From an uncultured Geobacteraceae bacterium (GTDB taxonomy: Bacteria; Desulfobacterota; Desulfuromonadia; Desulfuromonadales; Geopsychrobacteraceae): 10,815 nucleotides of DNA. The stretch lies in NCBI GenBank assembly GCA_937958075.1, contig CALFFB010000127.1, positions 1 to 10,815 on the forward strand. Direction: 5' to 3'. Of the stretch, positions 1-6,784 are shown piece by piece (the stretch's first letter is position 1; every line of letters begins with the position of its first letter). The notes below the pieces were generated by a model that saw nothing but the letters and a program-made list of their open reading frames with translations, had not been told where the DNA came from and did no database searches. The translations under genes and the position numbers were made by a program.

Positions 1-245
1 AAGGAGATGCCGCGCTGGCAACCCCGCGGCTCATACGGCGGGATGCCCTCTTCGAGCTCGGGATAATCGGTGGCCTGCAGTTCCCAGCCGACAATACCGT
101 CCTTGACATGGACATTCCACGAACAACTGCCGGTACAGTTGACCCCGTGGGTGCTGCGCACCACCTTGTCGCACTGATTGCGGTTGCGATAGAACTCTTC
201 CCAACTGCGTGATTTCGGATCGACGATATCTTTTATCCAACTCAT
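1..245 (-). CDS. narG: NarG-type respiratory nitrate reductase alpha subunit, N-terminal fragment
   Basis: This is the first 81 codons of a molybdopterin oxidoreductase; the gene continues past the left edge. The segment STHGVNCTGSCSW followed by EPRGCQRGIS matches the NarG N-terminus. His33, Cys37, Cys41 and Cys76 have exactly the spacing (4, 4, 35) of the ligands of the FS0 iron-sulfur cluster in E. coli NarG (His50, Cys54, Cys58, Cys93). The His ligand separates it from periplasmic Nap-type enzymes, which have four Cys. No twin-arginine export signal is seen, so cytoplasm-facing catalysis on the membrane is inferred. Known NarG reduces nitrate to nitrite with electrons passed through NarH and NarI. 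The ATG is supported by AAGGTGGG five bases upstream and lies 12 bp after the cytochrome stop, suggesting one operon. A nitrite oxidoreductase or related type II enzyme cannot be excluded from the fragment. Confidence 0.85.
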   Translation of the reverse strand, partial: MSWIKDIVDPKSRSWEEFYRNRNQCDKVVRSTHGVNCTGSCSWNVHVKDGIVGWELQATDYPELEEGIPPYEPRGCQRGIS

Positions 246-257
246 GATGTCCCACCT

Positions 258-767
258 TTATTTAAGAGTCTGACGTTGTTGACGGATCAGGGATTGACGG
301 ACGCCGGGTTGCATCCGGCGTCTGGCGACCAGCACCGCCGCCCCGACCGCGATCAGAAGCGCCACCAAGGTCCACAGGGGCAGACGATCGGCCGGCACAC
401 TGCCGGCTTCGACGCTCTGCCCGAAAAACGCCGTCAGATCAGAAATCTCCTCGGCGGTCAGTGGACGTTCCCGGTAGTAGGCCTCCATGCTGGGGAATGA
501 CAGAACTTCCAGCACGGAACGCACACCCATTTCTCCATAGTTGTCATAAAGAGAGGTCAGATCCGGACCGTAATAGGCCGATGAACCGGCCAGCCCGGTC
601 GCAGCATGACCGTGGCAGGCGAGGCAAGGTGCGCCGCCGGCACTGAAAGCCGTGGCCCCAACATACAGAGCTTCGCCGGCCCGGGGATCTGCTGCCCACA
701 GAGAGGAACAAAAGCCCGCCAGAAGGATGAGACAGGAAACCAGCCTCAAAACGTGACATCGCAACAT
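258..767 (-). CDS. membrane-anchored monoheme cytochrome c upstream of narG
   Basis: The 169-residue protein begins with a signal peptide (about residues 1-26, ending SSLWA-A). It has one heme c attachment motif, CLACH, at 48-52. Met94 in the segment SFPSMEAYY is the likely sixth heme ligand. A C-terminal membrane helix (about 131-148) is followed by an arginine-rich tail that should stay in the cytoplasm. The fold is therefore a small periplasmic class I-like cytochrome tethered to the inner membrane. The start at 767 is chosen because AGGAG sits five bases upstream and the signal peptide follows directly; an earlier in-frame start would bury that signal. It ends 12 bp before narG. Some nitrate reductase operons, such as that of Thermus with NarC, include a cytochrome c that links the enzyme to periplasmic carriers. 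A similar electron-transfer role is inferred here. No convincing promoter was found in the 243 bp between it and the regulator gene. Confidence 0.85.
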   Translation of the reverse strand: MLRCHVLRLVSCLILLAGFCSSLWAADPRAGEALYVGATAFSAGGAPCLACHGHAATGLAGSSAYYGPDLTSLYDNYGEMGVRSVLEVLSFPSMEAYYRERPLTAEEISDLTAFFGQSVEAGSVPADRLPLWTLVALLIAVGAAVLVARRRMQPGVRQSLIRQQRQTLK

Positions 768-991
768 AGGCACTCCTTGGTATTCAGGTTTAGATCGTCC
801 GCATCCCCACAGGGTCAAGGACAAAATCCGTAACAACCGAACCGGCACGACCAGGGCGACGCGCCTTGTCCTGCTCTGTTACAGGATCTATACCAATGTT
901 TTACCAAAGATTCATTACATTGATTTAACTGACTTTTTACGGATATGCTGAAATCAGAGGAGGGGTGTGGACTAAAGCTTCGAAAAAAAGA

Positions 992-1009
992 GTTACAACA
1001 CTGTTACAT
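992..1009 (+). promoter_or_regulatory. second tandem GTTAC element, between the regulator and cytochrome genes
   Basis: The plus strand reads GTTACAACACTGTTACAT, again GTTAC twice at an 11-bp interval. It lies just beyond the regulator stop codon and about 230 bp upstream of the cytochrome start. That is a normal distance for an enhancer-type site of a sigma-54 activator. Further GTTAC/GTAAC copies lie at 830, 878, 1033 and 1053. A role is inferred only from recurrence and position. Confidence 0.35.
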
Positions 1010-1038
1010 TTCAGGAAAAGTGTTCCGATTCGGTAACA
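1002..1038. repeat. nested symmetric dyad over the end of the regulator gene
   Basis: TGTTAC (1002-1007) and GTAACA (1033-1038) form an inverted repeat centred on base 1020. Inside it, GGAA (1014-1017) and TTCC (1023-1026) are inverted about the same centre, with six-base gaps on both sides. The outer arms are 31 bp apart, about three helical turns. The structure shares its left arm with the tandem element at 992-1009. The long loop and lack of a T-run make a terminator unlikely; a dimer-binding site is more plausible. Confidence 0.3.
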
Positions 1039-2390
1039 TCCGTGGCAATACGGTAACGCTGCATCTTTTCCCACAGGGTTTTGCGGGTAATACCGAGGGC
1101 TTTGGCGGCAGTCATTTTGCGCCCGTTATGGGTCCGCAGTGCCTGCAGGATGGCCTCCCGTTCGCAGCGGGCGACGATCTCCTTCAGGGACCCCTGGCCG
1201 AAATCGGGCTGGTGGGTGGTCGTGACCCCGGCACCGACAAAATCAGCCGGCAGATCCCCGGGCAGGATTTTGTCACCACGCCCCAGGGCGACGGCGCGCT
1301 CCATGGCATGTTTGAGCTGGCGGACATTACCCGGCAGGGGATGCCTTTGCACCAGCTCACGGGCGGCGGCGGACAGTTGCGGCAGGGGCTTTTTCATCTT
1401 GCGGGCGAAAAATTTAAGAAACATCTCGGCCAGGGGAATGACATCTTCAGGACGCTGGCGCAAGGGCGGCACTTCCAGGGCAATTACATTCAGGCGATAA
1501 TAAAGGTCCTCGCGAAAACGCCCTTCACTGACCGCCTTGCCCAGATCGGCGTTGGTGGCGGCGACAATACGCACGTCGACCTTGTGCGCCTGATGACCAC
1601 CCACCGGCTGCACCTGCTTGTCCTGCAACACCCGCAACAGCTTGACCTGTACCGCCAGGGGCAATTCCCCGACTTCATCGAGAAACAGGGTGCCGCCGGA
1701 GGCAGCCATGAACTTCCCCTTCTGTTCAACATGGGCGCCGGTAAAAGCCCCCTTGACGTGCCCGAACAGCTCCGCCTCCACCAGGTTTTCCGGGATCGCC
1801 CCGCAGTTGATCTTGACCAGGGGCTGTTCGCGCCGCGGACTTAAATCATGGATCAGGTCGACGAAGCACTCCTTGCCGGTGCCGCTTTCACCGGTAATCA
1901 GAACCGTTGAGTCCAGTGGCGCGATGGCTTCGAGGCTTTCCAGGGTGCGGCGCATCACCGGACTGTCGAAAATCAGGGGGGCGTCTTTCTGCTGGTCCGC
2001 GAGCACATCCTGGAGCCGGCGGACTTCGTCGGCCAGACGGAGCTGTTCGGTGATATCGCGACTGACCAGCAGGGTGCCGATGAATGCCCCGCTGTCATCG
2101 CGGATTGCCGAGTAGGAATTATCGAAATCACGCCCCTGGGCCTTGATGATCCGATGACTGGAAGGAAATTGCGCCGTCTGCAGATTGGCCAGCAGCTCGC
2201 TGATTTTTGGATGAGCGCGCCGGGGATGGATATCGAAGATCGAGCGGCCGATGATGCTGTCTGCCGAAACCTTACGGATTCGCTCTGCCGCCGGATTACA
2301 GATGCGGATGATATGCTGATGGTCGAGGAAGATCACCCCCTCGTTCATGTCGGTGATAATCGCCTCTAGGACCTGTGGTGTTGGCTGCAT
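1011..2390 (-). CDS. PAS-domain sigma-54-dependent transcriptional activator (orphan, no receiver domain)
   Basis: The 459-residue protein has a PAS sensor domain (about 1-115, starting MNEGVIFLDHQHIIRICNP), a short helical linker, then a complete sigma-54 AAA+ domain. Visible motifs are Walker A GESGTGKE at 167-174, the sigma-54 contact loop GAFTGA at 214-219, Walker B LFLDEV at 235-240, the arginine-finger region RFREDLYYRLN at 291-301 and PGNVRQL near 353. A Fis-type helix-turn-helix (about 424-447, MTAAKALGITRKTLWEKM) ends it. The family hydrolyses ATP to open sigma-54 promoters. With no phosphoacceptor domain, the PAS domain probably senses a ligand or redox state directly. The ATG at 2390 is preferred over a GTG at 2405 because GGGAGAG lies six bases upstream of it. 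It is transcribed toward the cytochrome-narG pair, so nitrate or redox control of that operon is a reasonable inference. The target is not proven, and no good -24/-12 promoter was seen upstream of the cytochrome. Confidence 0.9.
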   Translation of the reverse strand: MQPTPQVLEAIITDMNEGVIFLDHQHIIRICNPAAERIRKVSADSIIGRSIFDIHPRRAHPKISELLANLQTAQFPSSHRIIKAQGRDFDNSYSAIRDDSGAFIGTLLVSRDITEQLRLADEVRRLQDVLADQQKDAPLIFDSPVMRRTLESLEAIAPLDSTVLITGESGTGKECFVDLIHDLSPRREQPLVKINCGAIPENLVEAELFGHVKGAFTGAHVEQKGKFMAASGGTLFLDEVGELPLAVQVKLLRVLQDKQVQPVGGHQAHKVDVRIVAATNADLGKAVSEGRFREDLYYRLNVIALEVPPLRQRPEDVIPLAEMFLKFFARKMKKPLPQLSAAARELVQRHPLPGNVRQLKHAMERAVALGRGDKILPGDLPADFVGAGVTTTHQPDFGQGSLKEIVARCEREAILQALRTHNGRKMTAAKALGITRKTLWEKMQRYRIATDVTESEHFS

Positions 2391-2408
2391 CCGGAACTCT
2401 CCCACCCG

Positions 2409-2426
2409 ATGTAACGATCTGGTAAC
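2409..2426 (-). promoter_or_regulatory. tandem GTTAC element at the start of the regulator transcript (candidate operator)
   Basis: The minus strand reads GTTACCAGATCGTTACAT: two GTTAC copies 11 bp apart, so both fall on the same helical face. It covers the predicted +1 of the regulator promoter, the classic place for repression, so autoregulation is possible. It matches the element at 992-1009 in 14 of 18 positions. The binding protein is unknown. Confidence 0.4.
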
Positions 2427-2432
2427 ATGAGA

Positions 2433-2461
2433 ATTGTACCCGTTGCTTCAGCCGTCTGCAA
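2433..2461 (-). promoter_or_regulatory. sigma-70-type promoter of the PAS regulator gene
   Basis: On the minus strand, TTGCAG (2456-2461) and TACAAT (2433-2438) are separated by exactly 17 bp. This predicts transcription starting near 2426, about 36 bases before the regulator ATG. The predicted start falls on the tandem GTTAC element. Confidence 0.6.
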
Positions 2462-2529
2462 CAGGAAGTCTTTTTCCTGATTCGTGCCAGGCCGGCACAA
2501 CATAAATATTTTCTCATTGAATTTTTTAC

Positions 2530-2557
2530 TCAATTAAATTATGTCGTTAGCCGATAA
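2530..2557 (+). promoter_or_regulatory. candidate sigma-28 (FliA) promoter of the FapA-like gene
   Basis: GCCGATAA at 2550-2557 is an exact match to the -10 element of flagellar sigma-28 promoters. The -35 side is weaker: TCAA at 2530-2533 lies 16 bp upstream, where the consensus has TAAA 15 bp upstream. Predicted transcription start is near 2565, giving a leader of about 70 nt. A TATATT at 2564-2569 could instead act as a sigma-70 -10 box but lacks a good -35. The FapA family of the downstream gene fits a motility link. Confidence 0.4.
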
Positions 2558-2633
2558 GCGTGGTATATTAAGGGAATGTCCAACTTTTTTCCCTGCTGCG
2601 GCCTGTTGAGATTCAGCACGCACAAGGATTTTT

Positions 2634-4163
2634 ATGTCTGCCGACAAACCTCAAGATCTCGTCGATGTCACCATCATCAAGCTGGGTGAATACGTTACCG
2701 ACGACTATACCCTCCTCCTTGAAGCACCGGATAACCTGCTGGAATGCCTCGCCAGTATCAAGGTTCACAATGCGGACAAAAGTATTTCGCCATCCGAACT
2801 CATCGCCATCCTGCAGAATCTGGACATCACCGATGCGGTTGACATGGAGCAGATCGCTATTTTCTGCGATGAGGCGGCGGAGGAGAAAAATCCCCAGCAG
2901 ATGATCCTGGCCAGGGGCAGGGAGCCACAAAAGGGCAACGACGGCTGGTTTGAACTGATCGTCAAGACCGGCAAGGAAGGGTCGGAACTGGTCGAAGACG
3001 ACAGGGGTCGGGTGGATTTCAAGGCCATCCAGAACTTTTCCAATGTCGATGTCGATGATCACATCGGCACCATCCACCCCCCCCAGGAGGGTCAACCCGG
3101 CCTGACCGTCACCGGCAAGGAGATCGAGGCCAAACCGGGCAATCCCACCGCCATCAGTGCCGGCAACGGTGTACGTATCGACGACGACGGCATCAAGGTT
3201 TACGCCACCCAGCCGGGGCGGGTGGTGGTGACCAGCAACACGGTATCCATTGCCGAAGAATTTGTCGTCAGTGGCGATGTCGACTACAAGATCGGCAATA
3301 TCACCTTTAACGGCTTTGTCGATATCAAGGGCGATGTTCTTGACGATTTCCACATCACCGCCACCAAAGGCATCAAGGTGTCCGGCACCGTCGGCGCCTG
3401 CAAGATCAACTGTGACGGCCCCGTGTCCATCGGCACCATGACCGGCAAGGGGGTGGGGAAAATCACCTGCAAGGGAACCCTCGAGGCACGCTACCTGAAC
3501 CAGGTCAAGGTGGAATGCTGGGACGACATCATCGTTTCCTACGAGGCGCGCAACAGCGTTCTCAAATCAACGGGGAAGATCCTGGTGCCCACCGGACAGA
3601 TCGCCGGCGGCGAAGCTGTCGCCCTGGAAGGCATTGAAGCCAAGGCCCTGGGCGCCCGCTCGGGCATCAAGACCCATGTCACCGCCGGGATCTACTTTCC
3701 CGAGTCGGATCGCCTGACCTATCTGCGCAAACAGTTGAAAAGTTCGGCGGAACAGCTCAAGCGTATCGGAGAAACCCTCCTCGGCCTGAACAGCCGCCCC
3801 CTGCCCAAGGGGCGTGCCGCCCTGCGGGAAGCCGTGGAACTGCGCATCGGAATCCTGACCCAGCGCCAGGTCAAGCTTGAGGAAGATCGGGAGCAGCTCA
3901 GTGTTGAACTGCTGAATTTTCAGGCCGGCACCCACCCGACGGCCCAGCCGAAAATCAACGTTCTGTCATCCCTGAAAGAGGGGGTCGTCATCCACCTGGG
4001 AGACACCAACGCCGAGATTGACATGGAGCGCTCCGGAGCTGTATCCATCATTGAAGATCCCGAGCAGGGGGGCCTGCGCTACATGTCCCACACCCCCCTT
4101 TCCGTCTGGGAGGAACCGCCTCCCGCTGATTTCGACCTCGATCTGAACTCAGAAGTTCAGTAA
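2634..4163 (+). CDS. FapA/DUF342 family protein
   Basis: The 509-residue protein has no signal peptide or membrane helix, so it is probably cytoplasmic. Residues 1-100 form a variable N-terminal part. After the segment DHIGTIHPPQEGQPGLTVTG (142-161), a run of short glycine- and valine-rich strands (about 205-345) looks like the right-handed beta-helix typical of DUF342. A coiled-coil hairpin follows (about 360-430, rich in Leu, Lys, Glu and Gln). The C-terminus (440-509) is a small acidic domain. DUF342 proteins are annotated as flagellar assembly protein A; in Vibrio, FapA is linked to polar flagellum assembly, but the biochemistry is poorly known. The ATG is supported by AGGA seven bases upstream. 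The gene stands alone, converging on the next gene with a 34-bp gap. The possible sigma-28 promoter upstream fits a flagellar or motility role, which is inference. Confidence 0.8.
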   Translation: MSADKPQDLVDVTIIKLGEYVTDDYTLLLEAPDNLLECLASIKVHNADKSISPSELIAILQNLDITDAVDMEQIAIFCDEAAEEKNPQQMILARGREPQKGNDGWFELIVKTGKEGSELVEDDRGRVDFKAIQNFSNVDVDDHIGTIHPPQEGQPGLTVTGKEIEAKPGNPTAISAGNGVRIDDDGIKVYATQPGRVVVTSNTVSIAEEFVVSGDVDYKIGNITFNGFVDIKGDVLDDFHITATKGIKVSGTVGACKINCDGPVSIGTMTGKGVGKITCKGTLEARYLNQVKVECWDDIIVSYEARNSVLKSTGKILVPTGQIAGGEAVALEGIEAKALGARSGIKTHVTAGIYFPESDRLTYLRKQLKSSAEQLKRIGETLLGLNSRPLPKGRAALREAVELRIGILTQRQVKLEEDREQLSVELLNFQAGTHPTAQPKINVLSSLKEGVVIHLGDTNAEIDMERSGAVSIIEDPEQGGLRYMSHTPLSVWEEPPPADFDLDLNSEVQ

Positions 4164-4197
4164 TCCCCCGCCGTTTCATCCCGATCCATTCCCTGGC

Positions 4198-5604
4198 TCA
4201 TCGCTTTTTCAGCTGCGCGATAACCTTCTCGGCAACCTGGTTGGCCGCATTGACACAATCATTCAAGCCGACACCGGAAAAAGCGTTACCGGTGACGAAC
4301 AGGCCGGGTGTCTGCGTCAGGGCCTCGGTCAGCCGCGCCAGTCGCTCGCCGTGCCCCCGAGTGTATTGGGGAATCGCCTGGGGATGACGAAAAACACGGG
4401 CAAACTCGGGATGTGTCGTTATCTTCATGGTTCGTTTCAAATCCGCCGCTGTGCGGGCAATCACCTCATCGTCTGACAGATCGATCGCCGCGGTGTTGGT
4501 CGCCCCCCCCATCATCGAGCGCAACAGGACCTTGCCGGCCGGAGCCCGATTCGGAAAGATACTCGAATCCCAAAGGGTTCCCAGGCAGTTGCAGCCTTCC
4601 GCCCGGGGGGTCAGATAACCGAAGCCATCCAGATCACCGGGAATCTGGTCGCGCCGATAACCGAAGCAGATGACATTCATGGGAGCGTAGGGAATCTGTT
4701 GCAGAATCTGTGTCCCTTCGGGATTGAGCTCAGCGAGCATGCCGGCAACGGCATAGGCCGGCACCGCCGTAACCACCAGTTCGGCCTCCAGCTGCCGGCC
4801 ATCCGTCAGCTGCAGCAGAAAACCGCCGTCCCTGCGATCGATACGCTGGACGCTCTGCCCTGTCAGCAACTCCGCGTCCGTGCCTGCCTGCAGACTGTCG
4901 GTCAAATCCTGAATCCCCCCGATAAAGGAGGTCAGCACGCCACCCGGCCCGGCGGCGCTGGCCACCGCCTTGCCGGCCTTGACCTCTGCCCGTTTCTTTC
5001 TGGCCAGGCGGATCATGGCCCGCAACAAGCCCCCGTACTCCTGCTCCAGCTGGTGAATCCGCGGGAAACAGCTTTTCAGGCTCATGGTCTCCGGATCGCC
5101 GGCGAAGATGCCGGACACCATGGGCGCAATCAGCTTGTCCAAAGCTTCCTGACCGAGGCGCCGACGGCCGAATTCCGCCAGGGTCTCGTCGCCATGGTCC
5201 GGACGCTTCGGTACCAGCATCTCCCCGGCCAGACGGATTTTCCCCGGCCAGGAAATCATCTTCGAGGCGAGAAAGGACGGCCCGTTTTCCGGCAGGCGGT
5301 GCAACATGTCCCCGGTAAAAATGAACCGCTTGCGGGCGTTATCGTTGGAGCGCAACAGCCTGTCCTGAATCTGCAGACGCCGACACAGATCAAGGGTCAT
5401 GGGCTTGTTGTCAAGAAAGCCGTTGGGACCCCATTCGCATAGATAGCCCTCGTCCTTGATCGACCAGATCTTGCCACCGGTGCGCTCCTGCTTTTCGATA
5501 ATGCAGGTGGACACCTCGATGCCGGCCTGGCGGGCACCTTCCTCAATAGCAGATGCGGTCGCCAGCCCGGAAATACCGGCGCCGACTATTGCAATACGAG
5601 TCAT
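4198..5604 (-). CDS. hemY: protoporphyrinogen oxidase (HemY/PPOX type flavoprotein)
   Basis: The 468-residue flavoprotein should catalyse the six-electron oxidation of protoporphyrinogen IX to protoporphyrin IX, the step before iron insertion in heme synthesis. The N-terminus MTRIAIVGAGISGLATA is a Rossmann FAD-binding motif (GxGxxG at 8-13), with the ribose-binding Glu37 in IIEKQERTGG. WGPNGF near 59 is a hallmark of this family. The C-terminal segment LFVTGNAFSGVGLNDCV closes the FAD site. Length fits the family. The start at 5604 is chosen because the Rossmann strand begins immediately and AAGGAT lies upstream; the in-frame extension to 5781 would add 59 residues without family character and overlap the divergent promoter. 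Related amine oxidases or phytoene-desaturase-like enzymes are less likely. Characterised members of this class usually use oxygen. Some genomes call this gene hemG, a name shared with an unrelated enzyme. Nearby cytochrome maturation genes support a heme role. Confidence 0.88.
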   Translation of the reverse strand: MTRIAIVGAGISGLATASAIEEGARQAGIEVSTCIIEKQERTGGKIWSIKDEGYLCEWGPNGFLDNKPMTLDLCRRLQIQDRLLRSNDNARKRFIFTGDMLHRLPENGPSFLASKMISWPGKIRLAGEMLVPKRPDHGDETLAEFGRRRLGQEALDKLIAPMVSGIFAGDPETMSLKSCFPRIHQLEQEYGGLLRAMIRLARKKRAEVKAGKAVASAAGPGGVLTSFIGGIQDLTDSLQAGTDAELLTGQSVQRIDRRDGGFLLQLTDGRQLEAELVVTAVPAYAVAGMLAELNPEGTQILQQIPYAPMNVICFGYRRDQIPGDLDGFGYLTPRAEGCNCLGTLWDSSIFPNRAPAGKVLLRSMMGGATNTAAIDLSDDEVIARTAADLKRTMKITTHPEFARVFRHPQAIPQYTRGHGERLARLTEALTQTPGLFVTGNAFSGVGLNDCVNAANQVAEKVIAQLKKR

Positions 5605-5663
5605 GGGACATCCTTTGGTTTTGAAGGGTGATTTATCCTCTGCAGCCACGCTTGCGGTGTCGC

Positions 5664-5693
5664 ATCCTAGCTGCGGGGCAACAGACAGGTCAA
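5664..5693 (-). promoter_or_regulatory. candidate promoter of the protoporphyrinogen oxidase gene
   Basis: On the minus strand, TTGACC (5688-5693) is followed after 18 bp by TAGGAT (5664-5669). The -35 box is good and the -10 box moderate. It would give a leader of about 55 nt. Confidence 0.4.
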
Positions 5694-5731
5694 GCAGGAT
5701 CGTGCCCGCATTTCGCGGCCAGCCCTTCCCC

Positions 5732-5760
5732 TTGACGCTGCTGACAGGGAAACTTATAGT
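5732..5760 (+). promoter_or_regulatory. sigma-70 promoter of the J-domain protein gene
   Basis: TTGACG (5732-5737), a 17-bp spacer and TATAGT (5755-5760) form a near-consensus promoter. Transcription should begin near 5767, about 30 bases before the ATG. I see no CIRCE inverted repeat, so heat-shock control by HrcA is not indicated. Confidence 0.7.
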
Positions 5761-5795
5761 GTGATGCTGCCATCTTGTCACAAGGAGAAAAGACT

Positions 5796-6671
5796 ATGGC
5801 CAGGGATTATTATGCCGTTCTCGGGGTCGAGCGCAACGCTGACGCCACCACCATAAAAAAAGCCTACCGGAAGCTGGCCCAGAAATACCACCCGGATAAA
5901 AACCCCGGCGACAAGGCGGCAGAAGACCGTTTCAAGGAGGTGACCGAAGCCTACGCCGTACTTTCTGATCCGGAAAAAAAACGCCAGTACGATCAATTTG
6001 GTGCCGACGGGTTCCACCAGCGCTTTTCCCAGGAGGATATCTTCCGCAATGTCAATGTCGGGGATATTTTCGGAAATTTCGGCGGGGAGGACCTGTTCAG
6101 CCAGCTCTTCGGCGGCCGGGCCCGCACCCAGAGACCTCCGCGCCCGCCCAGCAGGGGACAGGATTATTCCATGCAGATCAGCATTCCCTTCCGCCTGGCG
6201 GTCCAGGGTGGTGAGCGCCGTATCGATTACCGGAACGACGGCAGGATCGAACAGATCAAGGTTCGTATTCCGCCCGGCATTGAGAAGGGGGCCAAGCTGC
6301 GTATCAGCGGCAAGGGGGGAGCCCACCCGGCAGGCGGTGCCGCCGGCGATCTCTATCTGCACATCGACATCGAACCGGATCCGATTTTCACCCGCGACGG
6401 TAACGACCTGCTGGTCCGTGCGGAAATCCCCTTCAGCGGCATCTGCCTTGGCACCACTATCGAAGTACCGACCCTGGAGGCACCGAAGCGGGTCAAGGTT
6501 CCGGCGGGAATGCAGCCGGGCCAGAAAATCCGGCTCAAGGGATACGGGGTCGCCGCCTCAGGCAAACGCCCTGCCGGCGACCTTTATGCGGTCATTGAGG
6601 TCGCGGTCCCCAAAAGTCTGAACTCCACTCAGAAAGAGATCCTGAAAAAGCTGAAAGAGGTCAATCTGTAA
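5796..6671 (+). CDS. type B J-domain co-chaperone (CbpA/DnaJ-like)
   Basis: The 291-residue protein starts with a J domain (about 3-70) carrying the HPD motif at 32-34, which stimulates the ATPase of DnaK/Hsp70. A Gly/Phe-rich linker follows (about 84-110, with IFGNFGGEDLFSQLFGG). Two beta-barrel substrate-binding domains come next (about 125-285), seen in the repeated VRIPPGIEKGAKLRISGKG and VKVPAGMQPGQKIRLKGYG segments. The four CxxCxGxG zinc-binding repeats of classical DnaJ are absent, and the protein goes straight from linker to C-terminal domains. That makes it a CbpA/DjlA-class or type B protein rather than DnaJ itself. The ATG has AAGGAG eight bases upstream; a start at 5775 would include that site and is unlikely. 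CbpA also binds curved DNA in E. coli, but whether that holds here cannot be told. It is divergent from the heme gene and appears monocistronic. Confidence 0.9.
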   Translation: MARDYYAVLGVERNADATTIKKAYRKLAQKYHPDKNPGDKAAEDRFKEVTEAYAVLSDPEKKRQYDQFGADGFHQRFSQEDIFRNVNVGDIFGNFGGEDLFSQLFGGRARTQRPPRPPSRGQDYSMQISIPFRLAVQGGERRIDYRNDGRIEQIKVRIPPGIEKGAKLRISGKGGAHPAGGAAGDLYLHIDIEPDPIFTRDGNDLLVRAEIPFSGICLGTTIEVPTLEAPKRVKVPAGMQPGQKIRLKGYGVAASGKRPAGDLYAVIEVAVPKSLNSTQKEILKKLKEVNL

Positions 6672-6750
6672 ACAGTATCCGGCCCCGACCAGAGACCTTG
6701 AAGATAGTGAAAAAGTCCCGTTTTCTGCTTTCTACCACGACGCATTTACC

Positions 6751-6780
6751 TTGCCTTTACCTCAGGGCAGAAGGTATAGT
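6751..6780 (+). promoter_or_regulatory. candidate promoter for the Cys-rich protein and resBC
   Basis: TTGCCT (6751-6756), an 18-bp spacer and TATAGT (6775-6780) suggest a sigma-70 promoter with its start near 6787. It leaves a leader of about 100 nt before the next gene. No clear terminator follows the J-protein gene at 6671, so read-through is also possible. Confidence 0.45.
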
Positions 6781-6784
6781 ATCG

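Noticed and set aside
920..933. Fnr/Dnr-type site TTGATTTAACTGAC upstream of the cytochrome
   Set aside because: Only the left half matches TTGAT; the right half differs from ATCAA at three of five positions.
768..1010. Sigma-54 -24/-12 promoter for the cytochrome-narG operon
   Set aside because: I searched the minus strand for GG-N10-GC and found no acceptable match. A plus-strand GG-N10-GC at 844-857 has a poor -12 box and the wrong direction.
945..1844. Long plus-strand open frame (299 codons) opposite the regulator gene
   Set aside because: It is antisense to a protein with complete sigma-54 activator motifs, shows no recognisable domain and arises from GC-rich codon bias.
2571..2594. 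AGGGAA/TTCCCT hairpin in the FapA-like leader
   Set aside because: The stem is only 6 bp with a 12-base loop. Too weak to claim a function.
2612..2633. Start of a c-di-GMP (GEMM) riboswitch before the FapA-like gene
   Set aside because: CACGCACAAGG resembles the 5' end of GEMM, but the start codon follows at once and the rest of the aptamer is missing.
2613..3353. Minus-strand open frame (246 codons) opposite the FapA-like gene
   Set aside because: Its translation is the typical Asp/Val/Gly-rich shadow of the real frame. It has no recognisable motif and overlaps the promoter region of the real gene.
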